From Coriobacteriales bacterium (lineage in GTDB: Bacteria; Actinomycetota; Coriobacteriia; Coriobacteriales; UBA8131): DNA of 13,187 nt. The stretch covers positions 1-13,187 of the forward strand of contig JAIRZP010000153.1 in assembly GCA_031267175.1 (NCBI GenBank), in the 5' to 3' direction. The position numbers and the translations under genes are program-made. This document shows, in pieces, positions 5,876-12,820 of the stretch; the stretch's first letter is position 1, and each line of letters opens with the position of its first letter. The notes below the pieces were generated by a model. It worked only from the letters and a program-made list of their open reading frames with translations, was not told the DNA's origin and did no database searches.

Positions 5876-7333
5876 ATGAGTGAGACTATAAACCCGTTTG
5901 AGCGGGCACCACAGGCCAAGAAGCTGCTGACACTCGTGGCCATCTACGTCTGTACAGTGTTTGCCGTGATGCAGTCATCCGGCATCTCCATCGTTTTGCC
6001 TATGGCGGCGATGGAGTTCGACGGCGGCGTGGCAGGGGAGGCGATGTCGCTCTACTCCCTGACATCTTCCATCGGCGGGCCCATAAGCATCGTCCTGATG
6101 CCGCTGTGGGGCTATATCGCCGCCCGTAACCCGCACCTGAAGCGGATGTTGGTTGTGTCCTCGGTGTTAATCGGCGGCGCATCGCTCCTGATCCGCGGCT
6201 TTGCCACCAACATATTCATCATCATCTTCACCGGTGCGCTCTGGGGCTTTGTCTCCCCGGGCATCTATGTGGTCGGTTTCATGCTCATCCGCGACATGTT
6301 CCCCGCCAACAAGGTGGGGGTCTACATGGGCCTGGTGGGCACCATGATGGCCCTCGGATCGCTCATCAGCCCGGTTCTTACGGGCTTCGTCGCCGCCATC
6401 AGCTGGCGAGCGGCCTGCCACATGCTCTGGCCGTTCTTCATCATCGCCGCCCTGATGGTGCTCTTCGGCGTGAGGATTACCAAGGCAGAAGGCGAGGAGA
6501 TAGCCAATAAGTCCGGCAGTATCGACATCACCGGCATTATCCTTACCGCATTATTCCTGGCACCGTTGATTCTGGGTATATCCTTTGGCAACACCTACAT
6601 CCCGTTTGGCACACCGGTCAACTTCATCACCTTTGCCATCGCCCTTGTCGCCCTCATTCTTCTGATCCTTTCCATACGCAAGAAGGGCGCCGCCTCGGTC
6701 ATTCCGCTCCCGGCACTCAAAGACCGCAACACGGTGATGCTGGCGCTGTCCAACTTCTTCATGAACTTTGCCAATATGTTCGTCTTCTTCTTCCTGCCCA
6801 GCTACCTCCTCTATGTGCGCATGCCCACCGACTTTGGGCTTGAACCCGCGGCCTGGTCCGGTATCATCATGGCCGCCTTTGCGGTCTTTGGGCTGTTTTT
6901 GGGGCCGATCTTTGGCAAGATGGTGGTCAAGGCCGGCAACGCCCGCAACGTGCTGCTCTTGGGTACGGCCTGCCGCCTGGTCTTCCTTCTCATCATGATA
7001 GTGTTCCTCAACGCCGAGACCAGCATCTGGCTGATTATCGCAGCCGCATTGGTGCTGGGAGGCGTCTACAGTGTTATGGCCAGCGTCTACACCACCGGCG
7101 TCTCCATCATGACTCCGCCCACTATGCGCCAGCAGTCCAACGCCGTCGTGCAGATGGGCCAGAACCTCGGCGGTGCTCCCGGCACTGCCGTTGGGGGCAT
7201 TCTCATAGCGGCCTTTGGCGTGGCGCAGGGCATGCCCATCGCTTTTATCGTGGCCTTGGTTGCCGTCGTGCTGATGTTCATCCCCACCGTGCTGCTCAAG
7301 CGCCCCGAGGGCTATGGCGAGGACCAGAAGTAG
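5876..7333 (+). CDS. MFS transporter (first of a tandem pair)
   Basis: A 485-residue integral membrane carrier. ATG 5876 has a very strong ribosome binding site (AAGGAGGAGA, 5860-5869); the longer in-frame start at 5819 would lie inside the SDR gene. A hydrophilic leader of about 15 residues precedes a long series of hydrophobic helices, 12-14 in all by eye, as in DHA2/EmrB-like carriers. TM5 carries a motif-C-like GSLISPVLTG (161-170), and IRDM (138-141) follows TM4. The motif-A loop between TM2 and TM3, GYIAARNPHLKR, lacks the conserved Asp. A charged cytoplasmic loop (about 202-216) divides the halves, and DRN (283-285) starts the second half. It probably moves the cluster's substrate or product by proton coupling; direction is not predictable. 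It is a paralogue of the gene at 7455. Confidence 0.9.
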   Translation: MSETINPFERAPQAKKLLTLVAIYVCTVFAVMQSSGISIVLPMAAMEFDGGVAGEAMSLYSLTSSIGGPISIVLMPLWGYIAARNPHLKRMLVVSSVLIGGASLLIRGFATNIFIIIFTGALWGFVSPGIYVVGFMLIRDMFPANKVGVYMGLVGTMMALGSLISPVLTGFVAAISWRAACHMLWPFFIIAALMVLFGVRITKAEGEEIANKSGSIDITGIILTALFLAPLILGISFGNTYIPFGTPVNFITFAIALVALILLILSIRKKGAASVIPLPALKDRNTVMLALSNFFMNFANMFVFFFLPSYLLYVRMPTDFGLEPAAWSGIIMAAFAVFGLFLGPIFGKMVVKAGNARNVLLLGTACRLVFLLIMIVFLNAETSIWLIIAAALVLGGVYSVMASVYTTGVSIMTPPTMRQQSNAVVQMGQNLGGAPGTAVGGILIAAFGVAQGMPIAFIVALVAVVLMFIPTVLLKRPEGYGEDQK

Positions 7334-7351
7334 CTGCTGGAGAGTAGCAGC
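7333..7351 (+). other. Short hairpin at the end of the first MFS gene
   Basis: GCTGCT (7333-7338) pairs with AGCAGC (7346-7351), with a 7-base loop. It starts at the last base of the MFS stop codon. A second AGCAGC copy at 7357-7362 could compete for the left arm. It is weak by itself and precedes the stronger hairpin at 7384. Confidence 0.3.
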
Positions 7352-7383
7352 CTGGGCAGCAGCTGTCTGGATAACCCGCAGGC

Positions 7384-7414
7384 ACCCAGGCGAGGTTTGT
7401 ACCATCGCCTGGGT
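7384..7414 (+). terminator. Possible weak terminator hairpin between the two MFS genes
   Basis: ACCCAGGCGA (7384-7393) pairs perfectly with TCGCCTGGGT (7405-7414). Inside it GGT/ACC can extend the stem around a TTGT loop with one bulged A. The 3' side reads CTGTCTGTGGG, only moderately T-rich, so termination would be inefficient. It lies in the 121-base gap, 41 bases before the next start, and may lower expression of the second carrier and downstream genes relative to the upstream ones. Confidence 0.4.
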
Positions 7415-7454
7415 CTGTCTGTGGGAAACGCTGAACGATACGGGAGGCCCTTGA

Positions 7455-8876
7455 TTGGATACCGAAACACATACCGCAAACAAAACCGGCCGGATGCTTA
7501 TCTTAATAGGCATCTATATCGCCGCCCTGGCCACGCGTTTCGTCTCCACAGGCTCCTTTACCGTGCTGCCAATGGCTGCGTTGGACATTGGCGGCATGGA
7601 GATATACCCCCTGGCCTCCAATGTCTCGGGGCTGGTGTCGATCTGCGCCATGCCGGTCTATGGCTATCTGGGCAAACGCTATCCGGCTTTGAAGCCAGCG
7701 CTGCTGGCCGGTGCGCTCACTGTGGGAGCGATCGTGCTGTTCTGTGTGGCCATGGCGCCCAACATGTTCGTGATTATAGCCGTCAACCTCTTCTACGGCG
7801 TGGTGTCGGGCGCGATCTTCGTGGTGGCCTTCTCCCTGATTCGCGATATGTATGACGTCAAGCAGGCCGGCATCTATCTGGGCCTGATTGGCACCGTAAC
7901 ATCCATCGGCATGTTGGTGGGCCCGGCCTTGACCGGCCTCATCATCGATGCCCTTAACTGGCGTTTCGCCTTCCACGTTGGTTGGCCTTTGCTGCTGGTC
8001 GCAGTGGCCTTCATACTGGTGGGTGTGCGCAAGAATAAGGGGGGCTCGGCGGCGGCCGAGGCCAGCCAGCAAAAGGCGGGCTTCGACGCCGCCGGCGCCA
8101 TTGCGCTGACGCTGTTTCTGGCCGGGGTGGTGCTCAGTCTGTCATTAGGACGCAGCTATGTACCCTTTGGCACGCTGGCAAATAATGCGATGATCGTCTT
8201 GGCCGCAGTGGCGCTCATTGCCCTAGTGTGGATCGTGCGAAAGAAGGGCAATGCCGCGTTCATCCCCTCGACGGTCTTTCGGGACAGGAATACCTCGGTG
8301 CTGGCCTGCATGAACCTGCTCTCCAACCTCTCGACCATAGCGCTGTCCTTCTTCATGCCCTCCTACATCATCAACGTCTTAGGTGGCAGTGCCTTTCAAG
8401 CTGGCTGTGCTACCGCCACCTACGCCCTGCTGGGCATCTTCATCTGCCCGGCGCTGGGGCGTCTGATAGCCAGGCACGGCACGGCGCGTTGGGTCTTTAC
8501 GGCTGGCACCGTCGTGCGCATCGGGGTCACTCTGGCATTGATTGCCTTCCTGCGTCCTGAGTTATCCATCTGGGCGGTGTATGGCTTCATGCTCGTGGCC
8601 GGGTTCTACTCCGCGCAGCAGAACGTCACCTTCTCCACGGCGCCGCAGATTCAGATTCCGGCCGAGCTGCGCGTGCAGGGCAACTCGGTGGTGCAGACCG
8701 CACAGAACCTCGGCTCATCCATCGGCATCGCGGTGTACACGGCCATCATGGCTGGCTTCGGCATAGCCTCCGGCATGCTGGTTGCCTTGACTGTGGCAGT
8801 GGCAGCGGCGGTCGTGCTGTTGGTCGTAGGCCAGTTCCTGGTGCCAGTATGTAAGGGAAACGATGAGTCACGATGA
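7455..8876 (+). CDS. MFS transporter (second of a tandem pair)
   Basis: A 473-residue membrane carrier that probably starts at TTG 7455, with GGGAGG at 7442-7447. An in-frame ATG at 7494 (M14) is the alternative, but the TTG start gives a short polar leader matching the upstream paralogue. Shared landmarks with the first carrier are VLPMAA (37-42), IRDM (129-132), motif C GMLVGPALTG (152-161), a positively charged central loop (about 192-208), a DRN tripeptide at the start of the second half, a similar FFMPSY/FFLPSY helix, and an SVVQTAQNLG/AVVQMGQNLG segment near the C-terminus. The motif-A region GYLGKRYPALKP also lacks the usual Asp. Sequence divergence from its partner is substantial, so the pair may handle different compounds, such as substrate in and product out. 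Confidence 0.88.
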   Translation: MDTETHTANKTGRMLILIGIYIAALATRFVSTGSFTVLPMAALDIGGMEIYPLASNVSGLVSICAMPVYGYLGKRYPALKPALLAGALTVGAIVLFCVAMAPNMFVIIAVNLFYGVVSGAIFVVAFSLIRDMYDVKQAGIYLGLIGTVTSIGMLVGPALTGLIIDALNWRFAFHVGWPLLLVAVAFILVGVRKNKGGSAAAEASQQKAGFDAAGAIALTLFLAGVVLSLSLGRSYVPFGTLANNAMIVLAAVALIALVWIVRKKGNAAFIPSTVFRDRNTSVLACMNLLSNLSTIALSFFMPSYIINVLGGSAFQAGCATATYALLGIFICPALGRLIARHGTARWVFTAGTVVRIGVTLALIAFLRPELSIWAVYGFMLVAGFYSAQQNVTFSTAPQIQIPAELRVQGNSVVQTAQNLGSSIGIAVYTAIMAGFGIASGMLVALTVAVAAAVVLLVVGQFLVPVCKGNDESR

Positions 8877-9016
8877 TTAATCAGTGCTTCCCTGGAAAGA
8901 GACGCGGCGGCTTGAGCCTTGTGCGTACCGTAGGCATCGTGGGCCTTGTCTACTGTGAGCAGGTCAGGAGATCCCTGGTGTTGAGGAGTGAGAAGTGGCA
9001 GCAGAACCGTACATAG
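8873..9016 (+). CDS. Doubtful 47-codon small ORF overlapping the MFS stop codon
   Basis: ATG 8873 overlaps the TGA of the second MFS gene in ATGA geometry, and the frame runs 47 codons, ending inside the next gene. It would cover the 118-base gap. There is no convincing ribosome binding site (AAGGGAAA is about 12 bases away) and the product is basic with no recognised motif. The ATGA overlap is the only positive sign, and a chance open frame is more likely. Confidence 0.12.
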   Translation: MINQCFPGKRRGGLSLVRTVGIVGLVYCEQVRRSLVLRSEKWQQNRT

Positions 9017-9414
9017 ATATAACCGACCCGGCATATTGGCAGGAGCTGGCCAGCTACGACCTGAGGGATGCCGGCAACCTCATGCTGCGCGGGCGGTACT
9101 ACCTGGCTGGCCTGAAGTGTTACAAGGCCATTGAGAACAGCCTCTGCGGCTACTATGTGCGCGATAACCTGGCCAATACCCTGCCCGCCGTTGTCAACCT
9201 GAGTGACTTTGCCGCCAGCGTGGGCCTTCTGGAACGTTTGAGCACGGCAGAGGGTCAGCTGTTCGGCCAGCTGCAGCCCTTTAAGGACGCGGCACAATCG
9301 CTGCAAGCGAAACAGGCCTTGGAGCAGGAGTATGACAGCGAGGACATCGTCATCCTTATTGCCCGGACAAGAGCCTGTCTCACAGCCATCTATAGCTTGC
9401 CGAATGTCGAATAG
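8995..9414 (+). CDS. HEPN-like helical protein
   Basis: A 139-residue, all-helical, soluble protein starting at GTG 8995 with GAGGAG at 8983-8988. The N-terminal part, from WQELASYDLRDAGNLML to YYLAGLKCYKAIENSL, follows the HEPN pattern: a helix with a DL-x2-A motif, then G-x-Y-x2-A-x4-(C/Q)-x2-A-(I/E)-E-x2-L. The RNase motif R-x4-6-H of toxin-type HEPN proteins is not present near the C-terminal helix, where ARTRACLTAIY is seen instead. No nucleotidyltransferase antitoxin adjoins it. It may therefore be a non-catalytic binding or scaffold HEPN protein. It is set between the carriers and the transhydrogenase genes, 41 bases ahead of pntA, so it is probably co-transcribed with them. HEPN assignment is by pattern and moderately sure; the role is unknown. 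Confidence 0.65.
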   Translation: MAAEPYIDITDPAYWQELASYDLRDAGNLMLRGRYYLAGLKCYKAIENSLCGYYVRDNLANTLPAVVNLSDFAASVGLLERLSTAEGQLFGQLQPFKDAAQSLQAKQALEQEYDSEDIVILIARTRACLTAIYSLPNVE

Positions 9415-9455
9415 CACAAAACGAATGAGAAGAGAGTATTGGAGGAATACGATTC

Positions 9456-11024
9456 ATGATCATCGGAGTACCCAGGGAGAGCGACCCGCGCGAGACCCGC
9501 GTGGCCGCCACGCCCAAGAGTGTAGAGCAGCTGCTGAAACTGGGCTACGAGGTGCGCGTGGAGTCCGGGGCGGGGGAGAAAGCATCCTTCCCGGACGAGG
9601 CCTACACCTGTGCCGGGGCTGAGGTAACGGACGCCGCTACGGTCTGGGCGAGTGAAGTGGTGGCCAAGATACACGCGCCCACCGAAGCCGAGATAGCCAT
9701 GACGCACCCCGGTGCCGCCCTGGTGTCTATGGTGGCCGCGCCGCGCTCGCCGGAGCTTTTGGAGAAGCTTGCTGCCGCGGGCCTCACGGTTCTGGCCATG
9801 GACAGCGTGCCGCGCATATCCCGTGCCCAGGCTCTGGACGTCATCTCCTCCATGGCCAACATCGGCGGCTATCGCGCCGTCATCGAGGCGGCCCACGAGT
9901 TCGGATCCTTCTTTACCGGGCAGGTGACAGCGGCTGGCAAGGTACCTCCAGCCCGCGTCTTTGTCTCCGGCACCGGCGTGGCAGGACTTGCCGCCATCGG
10001 TACCGCCAACTCGCTGGGTGCCATCGTGTCGGCCACCGACATCCGGGCCGAGACCGCCGAGCAGGTGGAGTCCATGGGAGCGACCTTTGTGGCCGTGGAG
10101 AGCGGCGAGTCGCAGCAGTCAAGCGACGGCTACGCCAAGGAAGCGACCGAGGACTACGCGGCCGCAGCCACGCGTATGTACGCCGAGCAGGTGCCGCTCC
10201 AGGACATCATCATCACCACTGCTCAGATACCGGGCCGGCCCGCGCCGCGCCTGATAACGGCCGAGATGGTGGCCACCATGCGCCCCGGCTCGGTGATCGT
10301 GGACATGGCGGCATCAAGTGGCGGCAACGTCGAGGGCTCGGTGGCCGACGAGGTGGTCACTACCGAGGGCGGCGTCAAGATAATCGGCTACTCAGACCTG
10401 CCGGGACGCCTGCCCACCCAGGCAAGCCAGCTCTTCTCGCAAAACATCGTCAATTTGATAAAGCTCGTGACGCCGGTTAAGGACGGTGAGCTTACGCTCG
10501 ACCTGGACGATGTGGTGCAACGCGGCATGCTGGTGGCCGATGCGGGCGAGGTGACCTTTCCACCACCGGCCGTGTCGGTCTCTGCCGCGCCTGCGCCCGC
10601 CGCCGCCGCTCCAGAGCCAGCCTCCAAGCCTGAGAAGAAGCCGCTTGACCCCAGGGTGCTCTACGTCGGGGCCGCCGCCCTGGCGTTGTTGTCGCTGGTG
10701 CTTTTCTGGGTAAGCCCGACCAGCCTGCTTGGGCACTTCATGGTGCTGATGCTATCTGTGGTCATCGGCTTTTACGTCATCGGTAACGTCTCTCACTCGC
10801 TGCACACGCCGCTGATGAGCGTGACCAATGCGATAAGCGGCATCATCGTGGTGGGCTGCCTGGTGGGGCTGACCTTCTTCGACGCCTCCGTTGGCTTCTC
10901 TTCTGTGGAGAACACCCTGATCCTTGTACTGTCGGCACTGGGTATCCTGCTGGCCTCGATCAACGTCTTCGGCGGCTTCACCGTCACCGGCCGCATGCTG
11001 AAGATGTTCAGGAAGGGGGAGTGA
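9456..11024 (+). CDS. pntA: NAD(P) transhydrogenase alpha subunit (domain I plus membrane segment)
   Basis: A 522-residue subunit close to the 510 of E. coli PntA. ATG 9456 has GGAGGA at 9441-9446. Domain I (1 to about 370) binds NAD(H): RESDPRETRVAATP (7-20), MDSVPRISRAQ (115-125), SSMANIGGYRA (131-141), FFTGQVTAAGKVPPA (152-166), the dinucleotide motif GTGVAG (172-177), DGYAKE (224-229), and IGYSDLPGRLPTQ (310-322). An Ala/Pro-rich linker (about 376-396) leads to four transmembrane helices (about 402-512) containing NVSHSLHTPLMSVTNAISGI. Domain I and the membrane helices are on one chain, as in E. coli and unlike the split PntAA/PntAB of many bacteria. With PntB it couples hydride transfer between NADH and NADP+ to proton movement across the inner membrane. 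Identification is essentially certain. Confidence 0.97.
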   Translation: MIIGVPRESDPRETRVAATPKSVEQLLKLGYEVRVESGAGEKASFPDEAYTCAGAEVTDAATVWASEVVAKIHAPTEAEIAMTHPGAALVSMVAAPRSPELLEKLAAAGLTVLAMDSVPRISRAQALDVISSMANIGGYRAVIEAAHEFGSFFTGQVTAAGKVPPARVFVSGTGVAGLAAIGTANSLGAIVSATDIRAETAEQVESMGATFVAVESGESQQSSDGYAKEATEDYAAAATRMYAEQVPLQDIIITTAQIPGRPAPRLITAEMVATMRPGSVIVDMAASSGGNVEGSVADEVVTTEGGVKIIGYSDLPGRLPTQASQLFSQNIVNLIKLVTPVKDGELTLDLDDVVQRGMLVADAGEVTFPPPAVSVSAAPAPAAAAPEPASKPEKKPLDPRVLYVGAAALALLSLVLFWVSPTSLLGHFMVLMLSVVIGFYVIGNVSHSLHTPLMSVTNAISGIIVVGCLVGLTFFDASVGFSSVENTLILVLSALGILLASINVFGGFTVTGRMLKMFRKGE

Positions 11025-11029
11025 GGAGC

Positions 11030-11152
11030 ATGGAAAAGGAAAAGCAGAATGTGAAAAGAGGAGCATTGAGCATTGGAAATGGGGATGGAAACCCTAAGAG
11101 CGGGGAGTCGAGGGCCGTGGGTCTTGGGCGGATGGAAGGAGCGGTAGCATGA
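11030..11152 (+). CDS. Doubtful 40-codon small ORF between pntA and pntB
   Basis: ATG 11030 opens a 40-codon frame whose TGA overlaps the pntB start as ATGA. It fills the 124-base gap. The only Shine-Dalgarno-like bases (GAGGAG, 11023-11028) are almost adjacent to the ATG, which is too close. The product is Lys/Gly-rich and hydrophilic with no recognisable domain. It could serve translational coupling into pntB, but is more likely chance in a purine-rich leader. Confidence 0.15.
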   Translation: MEKEKQNVKRGALSIGNGDGNPKSGESRAVGLGRMEGAVA

Positions 11153-12615
11153 GCGTGTCCCTGATAAACGGCTCCTATATCGTCGCAGGGCTGCTGTTCA
11201 TCCTGGCACTGGCCGGCTTGAGCAGACACGAGTCCTCCATGCGTGGCAACATCCTGGGCGCCATCGGCATGGCGTTGGCCATATTCTTTGTAGTGTTGGG
11301 CGTGATGCTCGGCACCTACGAGGGAGCCGGCACAGAGCCTTCAGACATGGCGGCCCACACCGCGCAGGCCACCGTCTCGCAGGCCGCGCCGCCCTGGGCG
11401 ATAGGCATCATCGTGGTCGCGCTGGCCGCTGGAGCTGTGGCCGGAGTGCTACGCGCCAAGCGCGTCGAAATGACCGGCATGCCCGAGCTCATCGCCCTGT
11501 TCCACTCCTTCGTTGGGGCGGCCGCCGTGCTGGTGGGCTGGGTCACCTACTTTGAGATGGCGGTCTCCGGCCACTTCGACGGCCTGCACTCAGGCGAACT
11601 GTTCATCGGCGTCTTCATCGGTGCCGTCACCTTTACAGGCTCCATCATCGCCTACCTCAAGCTGTCGGCCAGAATGCCCAGCAAGCCCTTGATGCTGCCA
11701 GCTCACAACTTGCTCAATCTGGCTGCAATAGCCGCCTTTCTGGTGCTCACGGTGCTGTTTGTGCTGATGCCTGAGGGTATGGCGGGCCTCGGGCTGCTCG
11801 TTGCCGTTACGGTGCTTGCGCTGCTGCTCGGGCTGCACCTGGTGGCATCGATTGGTGGCGGCGACATGCCGGTGGTCATCTCCATGCTCAACTCCTATTC
11901 GGGCTGGGCGGCGGCGGCCTCGGGCTTCACGCTGGACAACAACCTGCTGATAATAACCGGCGCGCTGGTAGGTTCCTCCGGTGCCTACCTCAGCTTCATC
12001 ATGTGCAAGGCCATGAACAGAAACTTCATCTCCGTTATAGCCGGAGGCTTCGGCGGCGAGGGCGCAGCATCCGGCGAGGAGAAGGACTACGGTGAGCATC
12101 GCGAGGTATCTGCGGCAGAGGCGGCCGATATGCTGGCAAACTCCACGTCTGTGATCATCACACCCGGCTACGGCATGGCCGTGGCCCAGGCGCAGTCTGC
12201 CGTGGCCGACCACACGGCCAAGCTGCGAGCCAAGGGGGTTCGGGTTCGATTCGGTATCCACCCGGTGGCGGGCCGCCTGCCCGGCCACATGAACGTGCTC
12301 TTGGCCGAGGCCAAAGTGCCCTACGACATTGTGCTTGAGATGGATGAGATCAACGACGACTTTGCCGATACCGACATGGTGCTGGTTATCGGCGCAAATG
12401 ACACCGTAAACCCCGCCGCAGCCGAGGATCCCTCCAGCCCCATCGCCGGCATGCCGGTGCTGGAGGTCTGGAACGCAGGCCAGGTCATCGTCTTCAAGAG
12501 ATCCATGGCCACAGGATATGCAGGCGTGCAGAACCCGCTGTTCTTCAAGGACAACGCCGCCATGCTCTTCGGCGACGCCAAGGAGAGGGTGGAGGACATC
12601 GTACGTGTGTTGTAG
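11149..12615 (+). CDS. pntB: NAD(P) transhydrogenase beta subunit
   Basis: A 488-residue subunit starting at ATG 11149 with AAGGAG at 11135-11140. Membrane domain II has about nine helices with the conserved H119 (in LIALFHSFVGAAAVLVGW, matching E. coli His91) and D239 (in GGGDMPVVISMLNSYSGWA). Domain III binds NADP(H): TPGYGMAVAQAQ (338-349), RFGIHPVAGRLPGHMNVLLAEA (367-388), GANDTVNPAA (415-424) and VIVFKRSMATGYAGVQNPLF (446-465). It is about 26 residues longer than E. coli PntB, mostly because of a polar Glu/Ala/Thr-rich loop at about 56-82 between the second and third helices. It forms the complete enzyme with the preceding pntA. Its presence inside a catabolic cluster suggests NADPH supply for, or NADPH disposal from, the local reductases. 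Confidence 0.97.
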   Translation: MSVSLINGSYIVAGLLFILALAGLSRHESSMRGNILGAIGMALAIFFVVLGVMLGTYEGAGTEPSDMAAHTAQATVSQAAPPWAIGIIVVALAAGAVAGVLRAKRVEMTGMPELIALFHSFVGAAAVLVGWVTYFEMAVSGHFDGLHSGELFIGVFIGAVTFTGSIIAYLKLSARMPSKPLMLPAHNLLNLAAIAAFLVLTVLFVLMPEGMAGLGLLVAVTVLALLLGLHLVASIGGGDMPVVISMLNSYSGWAAAASGFTLDNNLLIITGALVGSSGAYLSFIMCKAMNRNFISVIAGGFGGEGAASGEEKDYGEHREVSAAEAADMLANSTSVIITPGYGMAVAQAQSAVADHTAKLRAKGVRVRFGIHPVAGRLPGHMNVLLAEAKVPYDIVLEMDEINDDFADTDMVLVIGANDTVNPAAAEDPSSPIAGMPVLEVWNAGQVIVFKRSMATGYAGVQNPLFFKDNAAMLFGDAKERVEDIVRVL

Positions 12616-12656
12616 CAGTGCATCTCCCCAGACGGGGAATGAGAGGAGCTCTGACA

Positions 12657-12764
12657 ATGAGAGCGATCAAGGCGAGCGCTGCGGGATTTCCGCTGGCGAG
12701 GCCACCTACGTACTTTCCAAGGTATTCCCAGGGTGTTCCCCTGTTCATCTTCTGGAGGCACTGA
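12657..12764 (+). CDS. Putative 35-residue small ORF
   Basis: It lies in the 205-base gap after pntB, the longest in the window. ATG 12657 is preceded by AGAGGAG at 12642-12648 with 8-base spacing, the best signal of any small frame here. The product is basic at the N-terminus (MRAIKAS) and aromatic and proline-rich toward the C-terminus (PPTYFPRYSQG, then LFIFWRH). It matches no family I recognise. It may be a real small protein, a leader peptide for the following VOC gene, or a remnant of a deleted gene. The remainder of the gap holds only short stems (TCCCC/GGGGA at 12625-12638; GAGAG/CTCTC at 12763-12777). Confidence 0.3.
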   Translation: MRAIKASAAGFPLARPPTYFPRYSQGVPLFIFWRH

Positions 12765-12820
12765 GAGTCTGTCTCTCTTTGCCAGCAGGTCCTGTTAAAG
12801 CATAGTGAAAGGAATACGCA

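Noticed and set aside
6551..7513. Antisense open frame of 320 codons opposite the first MFS gene
   Set aside because: It is a His/Asp/Gly-rich shadow of transmembrane codons; the sense-strand MFS motifs are clear.
8877..8994. 118-base gap inspected for an RNA gene, promoter or hairpin
   Set aside because: No tRNA-like fold, no clear promoter hexamers and no stem longer than four base pairs were found; only a doubtful open frame crosses it.
11590..12657. Antisense open frame of 355 codons opposite pntB
   Set aside because: The sense strand encodes an unmistakable PntB; the reverse product shows no recognisable domain.
12763..12780. GAGAG/CTCTC stem followed by TTT as a terminator after pntB
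   Set aside because: Only five base pairs with a short T run; too weak to distinguish from chance.
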